From: Hanleya hanleyi
Taxonomy: Eukaryota; Mollusca; Polyplacophora; Lepidopleurida; Hanleyidae
NCBI GenBank assembly: GCA_036873755.1
Contig: JAVTVY010018835.1
Span: 1-64,000 of the forward strand
Length of the DNA stretch: 64,000 bases
Direction of reading: 5' to 3'
The notes beneath the pieces are model-generated. The model was given only the letters and a program-made list of their open reading frames with translations, searched no databases and had not been told where the DNA came from. Made by a program: the position numbers and the translations under genes. Within the stretch, counting starts at the first letter, position 1. The number at the start of each line of letters is the position of its first letter. This document shows, in pieces, positions 36,801 through 43,110 of this stretch.

Positions 36801-37597
36801 CAACATATGATTTCTGATTAGGGGCTGGCCATATAAGACTGGGCAGAGGGAAAGAGCGTGAGTGTGGTGGGAGGTGGTATCAAATTGCAGTAGATGTGTT
36901 GTGCTTACATTGTCTGAGATTGGTAAATAGCATTGTGGAGGGGGGCTGAGTGGGAGCATACAACATAACAATAAATTAATGCATTATGTAATATATGGAC
37001 AGCCCCCTAATCTGATCATCCAGTTGGCTTATTAAATGATGATGGGCATTTATGTGAGCTTGGGTGGGTAAATTCCAGAGCAGGGTGTTAGCCAGGATTT
37101 GAAAACTGCCTGTTGAAATATCACATTTGACCAAAATTGGACAGTCTACATCCTTGCTTCTCCTATCTCTCACATGTTAAATTTTCAAATTTTTGTCTGA
37201 CCAAATTTGAAAATGCCTGTGCAATGGACAGGTGAACGGATCTCTGGCTAACACAATGTTCCAGAGCCAGACTTGATTCACCATGGACAATAATGGCCGA
37301 CATGCCACAGAGGTCACCATCACAGAAAAGTACTCTACTCCTCTTCCCAGAGATGCCAAATACATAACAGCTAAGCTAGCAAGATGCATACAGACCTGTT
37401 GGGTAGGGGAGATCACCATTACTCTCCAGGTCTAATTGGGCCTCCAAAGAGAGGGTGTCGAAACGGTTCAGAAAAAATTCCCAGGCGAGGATCGGCTGGG
37501 CGGGTAACACACTGGCCAGAAGGCGCATGCGATGAAGGATCATTCCCCGGTCATTGATAACTGTGTCAAACTGGAACTCCAAACACTGGCAGAGGCA
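6740..37597 (-). CDS. unc79: unc79 homologue, NALCN channel accessory subunit (17 exons, internal part of the gene)
   Basis: UNC79 is a very large helical-repeat protein that pairs with UNC80 and binds the NALCN sodium-leak channel at the neuronal plasma membrane, where it sets resting excitability. I recognised it by comparing the exon translations with animal UNC79 as I know it. Clear landmarks are FQFDTVINDR and NRFDTLSLEAQL (37396-37597), LRHLNVLLGY (19304-19386), SLLVILYK (18056-18238), EQYDEDTIGL plus FIHREPSLATP (11358-11591), QFLRCCLHQLAPNGIFPMLF (7261-7373) and VDFNELN (6740-6825). All 17 exons have AG/GT borders and matching phases, giving 874 codons with no stop. The middle (11807-17180) is acidic and Ser/Thr-rich and poorly conserved. 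UNC80, the partner protein, was considered and rejected because it does not share these blocks. Earlier and later exons were not found. The family call is certain; the exact borders of the poorly conserved exons are inferred from splice signals and phase. Confidence 0.93.
6826..7988. other. unc79: unc79 introns flanking exon 16
   Basis: The introns 6826-7260 and 7374-7988 are AT-rich. I saw no repeats, RNA genes or regulatory motifs. Confidence 0.5.
7261..7373 (-). CDS. unc79: unc79 visible exon 16
   Basis: A 113-nt exon between ttgtccag and GAAG|gtagga. It encodes VVPGNCVSIARQFLRC and HQLAPNGIFPMLFQSTIE, nearly invariant in UNC79. Confidence 0.95.
7989..8027 (-). CDS. unc79: unc79 visible exon 15 (39-nt microexon)
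   Basis: A 39-nt exon between tatttacag and GATGG|gtgagt. It encodes IASHSPYSWQAD and links the exon-14 and exon-16 blocks exactly in phase. Confidence 0.9.
8028..8673. other. unc79: unc79 intron segment with a small duplicated GC patch
   Basis: GCTTACAAGATACCCCCC occurs twice, near 8168 and 8280, about 110 bp apart. Nothing else is recognisable. Confidence 0.45.
8674..9693 (+). mobile_element. HINE/pearl-type element with six ~160-bp cores
   Basis: Six tandem cores each contain GGTGGCGCCACCTGTAGACG, CATGCGCCAAACGCAATCCC, TACCAAATTTGAGAGGAATC and AAGTTATGCTCCGGAAACG. The array ends in a (ACGG)n/GGACGTAC microsatellite at 9580-9643 and then a palindrome, TATACGCCCCC...GGGGGGTATA (9657-9691). 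Tandem core, tetranucleotide tail and 3' hairpin are the layout of molluscan pearl elements and of non-autonomous Helentrons. It encodes nothing. Confidence 0.82.
9694..10173. other. intron segment, nothing recognised
   Basis: AT-rich unc79 intron with only chance reading frames. Confidence 0.5.
10174..10471. mobile_element. MITE with ~40-bp imperfect terminal inverted repeats
   Basis: CAATCTCGCATTC...TATTTCCGTATTGCGGGAATT at the left pairs with AATTCCGTCAATACGGAAATA...GAATGTGAGATTG at the right. The element is 298 bp and has no coding capacity. No target-site duplication was convincing. Confidence 0.7.
10472..11094. other. intron segment, nothing recognised
   Basis: AGGAGCCGCG near 10577 is inverted near 10885 (CGCGGCTCCT), too short to claim an element. 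No gene is seen. Confidence 0.4.
11095..11330 (+). mobile_element. HINE-like remnant with perfect 3' hairpin
   Basis: GGTCAAGGTCAAGG repeats and an AATAATAAT run lead into a perfect 14-bp stem with a 3-base loop at 11294-11324 (TAGGTCTTTCCATT / AATGGAAAGACCTA). The whole lies within the unc79 intron just downstream of exon 14. Confidence 0.65.
11358..11591 (-). CDS. unc79: unc79 visible exon 14
   Basis: A 234-nt exon between tatgtag and GCCAG|gtagaa. It carries the Cys pair in ERCPECNAMLEQYDEDTIGL and VLATFIHREPSLATPMLLET, a diagnostic UNC79 block. Confidence 0.95.
11807..11978 (-). CDS. unc79: unc79 visible exon 13
   Basis: A 172-nt exon between gacttgcag and ACTGG|gtaagc. It encodes DDVPVVIPSPLPKPNFRQRK and TTVELQKIFPEL, recalling the basic RQRKQRKI region of UNC79. 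Both junctions keep phase. Confidence 0.85.
12430..13830. repeat. old, diverged tandem-core repeat
   Basis: Units recur at irregular spacing with ACAATACCCCAAAGCCAA (12600, 13305, 13605), TGGTGGTAA and ATATGGTG motifs. A recent direct duplication TGACCTGGTGACCCAG plus A8 sits at 13107-13160, and a poly-T/poly-G patch at 13695-13725. This looks like a decayed HINE core array. Confidence 0.5.
14115..14550 (-). CDS. unc79: unc79 visible exon 12 (Ser/Thr/Glu-rich)
   Basis: The longest visible exon, 436 nt, begins with ATG AGT right after gaaacacag and ends CCAGAG|gtacat. It encodes a low-complexity Ser/Thr/Asp/Glu/Gln linker with no conserved domain. The same DNA is open on the opposite strand, which is composition and not a second gene. 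Confidence 0.82.
14551..14817. other. unc79: intron segment between exon 12 and the 55-bp array
   Basis: AT-rich. The polypyrimidine and acceptor for exon 12 lie at its lower end. Nothing else is seen. Confidence 0.5.
14818..15936. repeat. 55-bp minisatellite, about 20 copies, beside a splice donor
   Basis: The plus-strand unit is CAACCCTGGTGGAGGAGTGA followed by GGGAGTCAGAAATAACATCA and CAATCAGCAATACTT. Copies differ by only a few bases. Read on the unc79 sense strand, each unit contains TTTCTGACTCCCTCACTCCT and CCACCAG|G, a branch-site-like CTGAC followed by a pyrimidine tract and CAG. The array ends about ten bases from the donor of exon 11. Confidence 0.92.
15947..16117 (-). CDS. unc79: unc79 visible exon 11
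   Basis: This 171-nt exon (57 codons, phase 0/0) encodes a basic start (VKIPVHRTPRRLIDYS) and then a run of Glu, Asp, Arg and Lys. Its donor CAG|gtgagc lies only about ten bases from the intronic 55-bp tandem array. Confidence 0.82.
16118..16941. other. unc79: unc79 intron, nothing recognised
   Basis: AT-rich sequence without repeats or convincing frames. Confidence 0.5.
16942..17180 (-). CDS. unc79: unc79 visible exon 10
   Basis: A 239-nt exon between gaatgaacag and ATGAAG|gtgaaa. It encodes a Ser/Pro/Thr-rich stretch and RESLVHYSRCRQSF. Similarity to vertebrate UNC79 is weak here; the support is phase, splice signals and the open frame. Confidence 0.8.
17543..17687 (-). CDS. unc79: unc79 visible exon 9
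   Basis: This 145-nt exon encodes IRIVVNTIDCQHHRCKK and a short Ser/Pro linker. The start at ..aattag|TACCAG gives YK|Y across the junction, as in known UNC79, and keeps phase. Two downstream acceptors (after 17665 and 17648) were weaker fits. Donor AACAGAG|gtatgt. Confidence 0.85.
18056..18238 (-). CDS. unc79: unc79 visible exon 8
   Basis: A 183-nt exon, 61 complete codons, between attactgcag and TACAAG|gtaact. It encodes VLDKNFKLGNMILPISLLLL and LEPHTRQSWLMSLLVILYK, one of the most conserved helices of the family. Confidence 0.94.
18556..18598 (-). CDS. unc79: unc79 visible exon 7 (43 nt)
   Basis: This short exon lies between tattattacag and CATCAT|gtaagtatt. It encodes SSAVFNAFLAGLHH, matching the FNAFIAGI-type motif of UNC79, and its phases fit both neighbours. 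Confidence 0.92.
18599..19303. other. unc79: unc79 intron, nothing recognised
   Basis: AT-rich, no repeat or RNA gene seen. The shorter intron 17181-17542 is likewise empty. Confidence 0.5.
19304..19386 (-). CDS. unc79: unc79 visible exon 6
   Basis: This 83-nt exon encodes NVVLRHLNVLLGYNQTEKAF and then PPYKLR, strongly conserved in UNC79. Acceptor gacttttcag, donor CTAAG|gtactt. The last codon is completed by the next exon. Confidence 0.93.
19690..20560 (+). mobile_element. HINE/pearl-type element with five ~157-bp cores
   Basis: Five cores begin AACTCCTGAAAAACACATCC (19697, 19855, 20010, 20168, 20328) and include TATGAAGTTTCATTGTTGTG and TTTTTGAGATAATGTGTTTA. They are followed by (ACGG/ACAG)n at 20462-20500 and by a hairpin, CTCGGGCAGA/TCTGCCCGAG, at 20521-20540. 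The architecture matches the element at 8674 with unrelated core sequence. Confidence 0.82.
20858..20917 (-). CDS. unc79: unc79 visible exon 5
   Basis: The 60-nt exon lies between atatttcag and CAG|gtaatt, in phase 0 on both sides. It encodes 20 residues (YMVKCNQDEV..SSKAQ), matching the short charged linker before the conserved RHL.VLLGY block. Confidence 0.85.
21317..21438 (-). CDS. unc79: unc79 visible exon 4
   Basis: This 122-nt exon has acceptor gtgatgtcag and donor AGG|gtgcgt. It encodes GQLREFTDEESNFAALLQRA followed by GVDRNTVFELVALLMR, aligning with the PEDAG..HQLITVLMKF region of UNC79. Confidence 0.9.
21837..21950 (-). CDS. unc79: unc79 visible exon 3
   Basis: This 114-nt exon is separated from the previous one by a 9.9-kb intron. 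Acceptor gtccatcag, donor GCAG|gttggt. It encodes EKEKAYLRQQSAPQFSLGRR, a basic, Ser/Gly-rich segment that joins in phase on both sides. Confidence 0.85.
22482..22737. mobile_element. foldback MITE, ~107-bp arms
   Basis: CCTTAGACAATAGA at the left is inverted at the right. The inner 52-bp arms (22539-22590 and 22629-22680; CTGCATGAATTTG, GTTCGTTCTTCTGCTCA) match at about 47 of 52 positions, around a 38-base AT-rich loop. A transcript would form one long hairpin. Confidence 0.75.
23330..23800. repeat. degenerate ~26-bp minisatellite
   Basis: Variants of GGCATGTCATGTGACAAA and GGTATGCCATATGACACA recur about 18 times. ATG, CATG and GACAC motifs keep several frames open on both strands, which explains the chance His/Cys/Met-rich frames here. 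Confidence 0.8.
24470..26300. repeat. degenerate minisatellite split by a TIR element
   Basis: Variants of ATAGGGTGATGTGGGGATC and GGCAGCTATGGGGAT, roughly 40-50 bp apart, fill 24470-24765 and 25690-26295. The 24770-25621 element lies between, so one array was interrupted. Confidence 0.75.
24770..25621. mobile_element. TIR element (~850 bp) inserted in a minisatellite
   Basis: An exact 16-bp inverted repeat (AAAGGAGTACTTACCT / AGGTAAGTACTCCTTT) bounds the segment. Inside, TTTTTAGATGAG and CTCATCTAAAAA form a hairpin near 25415-25452. No transposase was recognised, and the target duplication is unclear (TTAA/TTGA-like flanks). Confidence 0.65.
26623..26836. mobile_element. MITE family member 1 with CATA target duplication
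   Basis: GTAATTCCTCAAATAATTCAATCA at the left is inverted at the right (GTGATTGAATTATTGGAGGA, then ATTAC), and CATA flanks both ends. Internal AATAAATTTGACCATCC is shared with the relative at 33912. Confidence 0.75.
27740..27856. repeat. small inverted-repeat element
   Basis: AGATTGTGTGGTTTTGTATA pairs with CATACAAAACCATACTAATC around about 70 bases that also pair loosely. It is possibly a very short MITE. Confidence 0.5.
28885..30975 (+). mobile_element. HINE/pearl-type element with 13 ~157-bp cores
   Basis: Thirteen cores each contain CTTGCACAACTAGA, AGGGGAACCTGTGTACCAAA, TTTGAGAAAGATCCATGCAG, TTCCTGAGAAATCGCGATAA and CCAAGATGGCCGCCTGGTGG. The tail (30880-30925) is GACGGA/GACGAC-rich and is followed by the hairpin AGCCCACCATC / GATGGTGGGCT (30939-30964). 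Minus-strand frames in each core are by-products of the repeat. Confidence 0.85.
31425..31604 (-). CDS. unc79: unc79 visible exon 2
   Basis: The 180-nt exon follows a tgttgttttcgccag acceptor and ends at CTAAAG|gtagat. Starting with AC makes it join the previous exon in phase (G|AC). It carries KLNRARFALARTDSIRSV, matching the KRARFARNRQKSVRSL-like stretch of UNC79. An acceptor 16 bases upstream is possible but breaks the phase. Confidence 0.88.
31605..32600. other. unc79: unc79 intron segment, nothing recognised
   Basis: AT-rich, with no repeat or gene that I can support. Confidence 0.5.
32606..33453 (+). mobile_element. hAT-like element with 5-bp target duplication
   Basis: CAGGGCTCG at the left and CGAGCCCTG at the right are flanked by CAAGT on both sides (32601-32605, 33454-33458). 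GCCTGCAAAT and GCAGGTCA motifs recur just inside both ends. The CAGGGNTCGAA-type terminus and the zinc-finger remnant inside point to the hAT superfamily. At 848 bp it is far too short for a full transposase. Confidence 0.75.
33058..33400 (+). pseudogene. N-terminal zinc-finger remnant of a hAT-like transposase
   Basis: The frame reads NDWLNITKKEKKTGHDIV, MNCSLCSKYERQIQ, AWISGTRTIKKDCVITH and SKAEPHTCKW. This is the W..-C-x2-C...F/W..G...I/L....V..H-x5-H finger seen at the start of ZNF862/C17orf113-like hAT transposases. No DDE or dimerisation region follows, so it is a fragment carried by a non-autonomous element. Confidence 0.6.
33912..34230. mobile_element. MITE family member 2
   Basis: GTAATAATTC..CTCAATCACC at the left and GTGATTGAATTATTTGAAAA then ATTAC at the right match the ends of the 26623 element. 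CAATAAATTTGACCATCC and CTTCCTGTGATTGAATT are shared internally. It is about 100 bp longer than member 1. Confidence 0.65.
34231..35611. other. unc79: unc79 intron segment, only simple repeats
   Basis: Poly-T near 34586, poly-A near 34842, otherwise AT-rich sequence with no gene. Confidence 0.5.
35612..35882. mobile_element. MITE with ~20-30-bp terminal inverted repeats
   Basis: AACAGCAGCATCTTGAAGTA pairs with TACTTCAAGATGCTGTT, and similarity extends through TTGTGTAAAATCG / GATTTTGCACAA. The element is 271 bp and non-coding. Confidence 0.7.
36085..36600. repeat. ~88-bp degenerate minisatellite
   Basis: Five to six units carry CATATGTGTCACATACATGT, TTATGTGTGGTA and AAATATATTGTCTGCCACCT. This explains the repetitive plus-strand frame here. 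Confidence 0.75.
37396..37597 (-). CDS. unc79: unc79 visible exon 1
   Basis: This 202-nt exon has a good pyrimidine tract and tttttcag acceptor, and a CAACAG|gtctgt donor. It starts in phase 0 and ends one base into a codon. It encodes CLCQCLEFQFDTV and WEFFLNRFDTLSLEAQLDLE, the best conserved block of the visible 5' part. Confidence 0.93.
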
Positions 37598-39550
37598 CTG
37601 AAAAATATAGATGAAAATCCAGATCATATAAACACACTGAACACTAGATCTCCAATGTGGTATCGTGGGGGCAATTTTGTTTCAATATTTTTCACCACTT
37701 TCAAACAGAATGTAGAGTAAAACAGTATATTGATCCTGGATAATAGGAGTATTGGTGAATTAATAAATATCACAACAAAAAAATTTCACAACTTTTATCA
37801 TAGTGCATGATACAGAAACAGGGGAACAACTCTTACTGGCATACAGCTGTCACACCAGGGTTGTGTCATGGTAGTATTGTTAGGTAATGGAGTTTTCTCC
37901 GATGTGTTTAAATTGCTGATAGTATTTTGTACTGATGTATGTGAACACATATTTAATATTTAAAAAAAATTCATCCGTTCATATTAGTATGGTCACACCA
38001 TATATCCTAAAGTCACCAAATCCTGGTGATCTGGACATAAAGTCAAAATAACAATTGATTTACATCTGGGCGTATGAGTGTGGGTGTGATATATGGGGGA
38101 ATATAACCTGTCAAACAAGTAGAGGTCGACAGGGCATAGAGATATATCATGATAACCATAGGTAAAATAGTACTTTGTCAGATTATTCAGCTTTGTGTAT
38201 TCTAGAGAAAACATATCATCCCAAATCTATACTATTACTACAGGTCAGGACGAAGGGGTTCAGATGGGATGTGACCATGTCTCACTTTTTTCTCTCAGAT
38301 GATTTTGTCAGAAATGATCATGCTGTGTGGGGTCCCAGATTGCACTTTAACTTGCATTGTTGGGATGTAGGCCACCACTCAATCATGGCACCCTTTTGGA
38401 GCATTGAGGGAGTGAATAGAATTTAACGTCGCTTTCAACAATATTTCAGCTATATCACGACCAACCAACTAAGCACCACCCAGCCCAGTTGTGTTCCTGC
38501 TACTTCAAAGAAGAAATCCTTCAAATCTTTGAAGCGGCATGGAACCAGACACCCTCCATCCACCCAATAAAACACTGAGGACAGCGCACAAGACACAGAC
38601 AGGACACTTACATGGTGCAATAAAGACAAGTGATATTACAGCACTAGACATCACATTATCGAGTTCCTGTTGCTTCTCAGCAAAATGCATTGAAGCAACA
38701 GGAACGTGAACCCACCCAACCACTCGCTTGGGGCATTGATTACGACATTGGTCTATACTCCATTATCATCACTGTTTTTCAAATTTCCCATTTCCAAGAA
38801 GGTGACAGTTGTGATTATACATGCATATACAGCAAATGAGTGTGATTTCTGTTATTTTCTGTAATATCTTCTGTTCAATTTATCTGCAACTGACAGAAGC
38901 GTTTATCAAAATCTGCGAGTCTGTATAAGCGGACCGGTATCTACACAGAACATATGTTTATCCATATAACAACACTGTACAGTTTCAATATCAAATCACA
39001 TCCTGGTCTAAATCTGCACCTCTTCAATTTATTTACACTTGACAACTACTCACTGGGGCTAGAGAAGGGTCATAATTATTGCCACAATTACATGGACAAC
39101 TTGGATTTACCAAGAATAAATATATTACTTCACTTTAATAAAGAATGGTGAAAGATTTTGTCACAAAACTGTGCTATTTTAATATGATGATACAAGTTAC
39201 GTGTATACTCCATACCTTTTGGGGGAACCGGACAAAAGACCCCTAGCTACAATTCTGGAATGAAACCATACCTTCCATATGTTCTCTATAAGACCTGGGG
39301 CATTTCAACCAGACAAATTTCATGCAGTCTAACATGTAAAACCAAATTTCTCCTTGATGATTCTCCTTGATAGATGTTTCATTGTGCTTTCTTTCATGGC
39401 TACCAACCCTAAACGGATATTCACTATTGAAGCAACAAGGTTTTCTATTGTTACAATAGCTATTTCATCTAGCTGACCAATTCTATAGCTTATGTTATAA
39501 CCATATCAATCCTGGATTGGTTTTAAATATATTGATGAAAATATCCAATT
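37598..39550. other. sequence upstream of unc79 exon 1, no gene seen
   Basis: No further unc79 exon could be recognised, though short exons can escape reading by eye. A common molluscan dispersed repeat lies at 38408-38466 (GAGTGAATAGAATTTAACGT, then TATTTCAGCTATATCACGAC). Confidence 0.5.
38408..38466 (+). repeat. dispersed GAGTGA...ATATCACGAC repeat, copy 1
   Basis: It shares GAGTGA, TTAA/TTTCGCTTTCAAC, ATATTTCAG and ATATCACGAC with the copy at 42975. I associate this motif with very abundant repeats in mollusc genomes. Confidence 0.6.
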
Positions 39551-39559
39551 TCCATATTG

Positions 39560-41985
39560 TACTTTCTGTTATAGCCAGATTTTCCTAGTTCCTCTTTGTG
39601 ATAATCACTGCACATTTTCTCTATGGCCACATTGTTTATCTCTGTGATAACTGAATTTTGCATAAGCAAAGTCACTCCGAATAAAGTTAACAAACGCATA
39701 TTGACAGTCTGTCAATATGCGTTTGTTAACTTTATTCGGAGTGACTTTGCTTATGCATTATGCCAAGCTTATCGGTGGATCAACAAGATAACTGAATTTC
39801 TCATACCATTTTATTTCTTCTCCTTGTTATAACTAGGTCTCCCCTTTGGATTTATCATTTCCCTCTGTGATAACCAAATTTTCCCTGTGGTTACATTGTT
39901 CCTCTTTCTGATAGTCACCCAGCTCTTGATTATATTGTTTCCCTTTAATATGCATGTTGTCTCTCTTGATTACATTATTCCTCATTTTGATAGTGATGTC
40001 TCTCTTGGTTACACAGTTTCTATTTCTCAGTCATGTTGTCTCTCTTCGTTACATTATTCTCTGTGTCATAGTCATGTTTTCTCTCTTGGTTATATTGTTT
40101 CTCTGTCTCATAGTCCTGCTGTCTCTCTTGATTATATTGTTTCTCTTTCTGATAGTCCTGCTGTCTCTCTTGGTTATATTGTTCCTCTGTCTCATAGTTC
40201 TGTTGTCTCTCTTGGTTACATTGTTTCTCTGTCTCATAGTCCTGCTGTCTCTCTTGGTTACATTGTTTCTCTGTCTCATAGTCCTGCTGTCTCTCTTGAT
40301 TATATTGTTTCTCTGTCTCGTAGTCCTGTTGTCTCTCTTGACTATATTGTTTCTCTGTCTCATAGTCCTGCTGTCTCTCTTGGTTATATTGTTTCTCTGT
40401 CTCATAGTCCTGCTGTCTCTCTTGATTATATTGTTTCTTTTTCTGATAGTCCTGCTGTCTCTCTTGGTTATATTGTTTCTCTATCTCATAGACCTGCTGT
40501 CTCTCTTGATTATATTGTTTCTCTGTCTCAGTCATGTCGTCTCTCTTTGTTACATTGTTTCTCTGTCTCATAGTCCTGCTGTCTCTCTTGATTATATTGT
40601 TTCTCTGTCTCATAGTCATGTCGTCTCTCTTTGTTACATTGTTTCTCTGTCTCATAGTCCTGTTGTCTCTCTTGATTATATTGTTTCTCTGTCTCATAGT
40701 CATGTCGTCTCTCTTTGTTACATTGTTTCTCTGTCTCATAGTCCTGCTGTCTCTCTTGATTATATTGTTTCTCTGTCTCAGTCATGTCGTCTCTCTTTGT
40801 TACATTGTTTCTCTGTCTCATAGTCCTGCTGTCTCTCTTGATTATATTGTTTCTCTGTCTCATAGTCATGTCGTCTCTCTTTGTTACATTGTTTCTCTGT
40901 CTCATAGTTCTGTTGTCTCTCTTGATTATATTGTTTCTGTCTCATAGTCATGTCGTCTCTCTTTGTTACATTGTTTCTCTGTCTCATAGTTCTGTTGTCT
41001 CTCTTGATTATATTTTTTTTCTGTCTCATAGTCATGTCGTCTCTCTTTGTTACATTGTTTCTCTGTCTCATAGTCCTGCTGTCTCTCTTGATTATATTGT
41101 TTCTCTGTCTCATAGTCATGTCGTCTCTCTTTGTTACATTGTTTCTCTGTCTCATAGTCCTGCTGTCTCTCTTGATTATATTGTTTCTCTGTCTCATAGT
41201 CATGTCGTCTCTCTTTGTTACATTGTTTCTCTGTCTCATAGTCCTGCTGTCTCTCTTGATTATGTTGTTTCTCTGTCCTCATAGTGTGTCGTCTCTTTGT
41301 GGTACATTGTTTCTCTGTCTGCTTAGTCCTGTTGTCTCTTTGATTTATGTTGAACACCTGTCTCCAGATGTGTAGTCTCTCTTTGTTGTTGTTTCTCTGT
41401 CTCATAGTCCTGCTGTCTCTCTTGATTATATTGTTTCTCTGTCTCAGTCATGTCGTCTCTCTTTGTTACATTGTTTCTCTGTCTCATAGTCCTGCTGTCT
41501 CTCTTGATTATATTGTTTCTCTGTCTCATAGTCATGTCGTCTCTCTTTGTTATATTGTTTCTCTGTCTCATAGTTCTGTTGTCTCTCTTGATTATATTTT
41601 TTTTCTGTCTCATAGTCATGTCATCTCTCTTTGTTACATTGTTTCTCTGTCTCATAGTCCTGCTGTCTCTCTTGATTATATTGTTTCTCTGTCTCATAGT
41701 CATGTTGTCTCTCTTGGTTATATTGTTTCTCTGTCTCATAGTCCTGTTGTCTCTCTCTGCATTATATGGTTTCTCTGTGTCGTAGTCCTGTTGTCTCTCT
41801 TGGTTAAATTGTTCCTCTGTCTCATAGTCCTGTTGTCTCTCTCTGCATTATATGGTTTCTCTGTGTCGTAGTCCTGTTGTCTCTCTTGGTTATATTGTTT
41901 CTCTGTCTCATAGTCCTGTTGTCTCTCTCTGCATTATATGGTTTCTCTGTCTCATAGTCATGTTGTCTCCCTTGGCAATCTCCTA
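39560..41985. repeat. 42-bp minisatellite with 84-bp higher-order unit
   Basis: The unit is GTTACATTGTTTCTCTGTCT followed by CATAGTCCTGCTGTCTCTCT and TG. From about 40500 to 41700 two variants alternate (CCTGCTG...GATTATATT and CATGTCG...TGTTACATT) as an 84-bp dimer. Copies are diverged at the left edge (39560-40000) and shift to a GCATTATATGG variant at the right edge. Since 42 is divisible by three, frames stay open for hundreds of codons on both strands: a hydrophobic 14-residue repeat on plus, and QERQQDYETEKQYN on minus. I treat these as by-products, not genes. Confidence 0.9.
39659..39757. repeat. perfect 99-bp palindrome
   Basis: Arms of 49 bases (39659-39707 and 39709-39757) are exact reverse complements around a single T. 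The arm runs TGCATAAGCAAAG... to ...GCATATTGACAG. It is not similar to the adjoining minisatellite. Confidence 0.95.
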
Positions 41986-42648
41986 TCTGCTCCCCCATTT
42001 GAATATGTCGCTTGAAGGATCTAACAGGCTTGCAGTAACTCGAGTGTCAACCAATTCTGAGAACGCTTCATAGTGCTTTGAAGAGAACATTAATGATAGA
42101 GAATTTTTGGTTGGCTCAGCCAAATTAGACGATGCGCTGGCGGGGTGTGTTTTCATGTTGCTGCAGTTTCTCTATGTGATAACAGGTTTCCCTATATAGG
42201 AACAGTGTCTATCTTTGTAAAAACAAGCTTTCAGTTCCAAGGTTGACTGTTGCCTACAATGTGAAAACCACACAAGGATGATCTGAAGCATACCCGATTA
42301 AGCACTTTAGATGGTCCATTATGTCTGTGCCCCTTTAATTGGTGGGTCATGGTGGTATGTTGAAGATGGCTGCTTTTGAGCTTTACGCACACATTCTAAG
42401 TACCTGTGTAAATTTACCTGCTCTAGCAGGACAACGGTCAGCATGATTTTGTCCTCTAAAGACCAAGACTCCAGCCTCTAGCCAAACAATTTTTAACTTG
42501 CTTTCATTGAAGGTAATCTGATATCCTTAAGTTTGAAATGTAAAATTTCTGCAGGAATACTCCTCAACCCCCTGCCACTCTGACCTCAGTTTCAGATCAT
42601 TGCAAACTATTGTGAGCATGGGTTACCACAAAACTAGAAAATGAAGTT

Positions 42649-42806
42649 GGGTTCTCCAGCTGATGGCAAAGGGGAGCAAGTCTTGTAACCCATGGAACAC
42701 TAGTGCCCTCTATCTCATTGAGATACAGTACTTCCATTGATGAATAGTCAAATCCATGGGTTGCAAGATTTGCTTCCCCTTTCCTTTACCATAAGCTGGA
42801 GAACCC
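42649..42806. mobile_element. foldback MITE
   Basis: GGGTTCTCCAGCTGATGGCA and AGTCTTGTAACCCATGGA at the left are inverted at the right (TCCATGGGTTGCAAGATTTG, AAGCTGGAGAACCCC). The element is about 158 bp with arms of about 50 bp. Confidence 0.7.
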
Positions 42807-42974
42807 CATTGAACAATATAGCAACACTACGATCAGCTGCATGGATATTCTACACAGGCAAATGAAATTTGGAAAAAACATTTTCAGAAACCCTACCAAC
42901 CAACCAATATTTTTATAGCCGACATATCCCATGATGAAATGTAATTCTGGAACAGTCCAAACTGTCACACTGGT

Positions 42975-43040
42975 AGAGTGAGTGAGTAAATATGATTTAA
43001 TTTCGCTTTCAACTATATTTCAGTCATATCACGACATTTG
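42975..43040 (+). repeat. dispersed GAGTGAGT...ATATCACGAC repeat, copy 2
   Basis: GAGTGAGTAAATATGATTTA, then TTTCGCTTTCAACTATATTT and CATATCACGAC. It is a relative of the copy at 38408. Confidence 0.6.
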
Positions 43041-43110
43041 GGTCCTATTACTTTTCACACCTGGGAACCCCACGGGTAGGGTCCTATTCCTTTTCACACC
43101 TGGGTGCCCC
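43036..43110. repeat. two-copy direct repeat
   Basis: GGGTCCTATTMCTTTTCACA followed by CCTGGG occurs twice about 45 bp apart. Confidence 0.7.

Noticed and set aside
6740..37597. Assignment of the split gene to UNC80
   Set aside because: UNC80 lacks the HQLAPNGIFP and FQFDTV blocks; these belong to UNC79.
39887..41871. Long frames of 110-290 codons on both strands
   Set aside because: They are automatic results of a 42-bp repeat unit with no stop codon; start, stop and conservation evidence are absent.
42000..42080. Possible earlier unc79 exon (FSELVDTRVTASLLD on the minus strand)
   Set aside because: There is no usable donor before the stop and only loose similarity to the UNC79 segment expected there.
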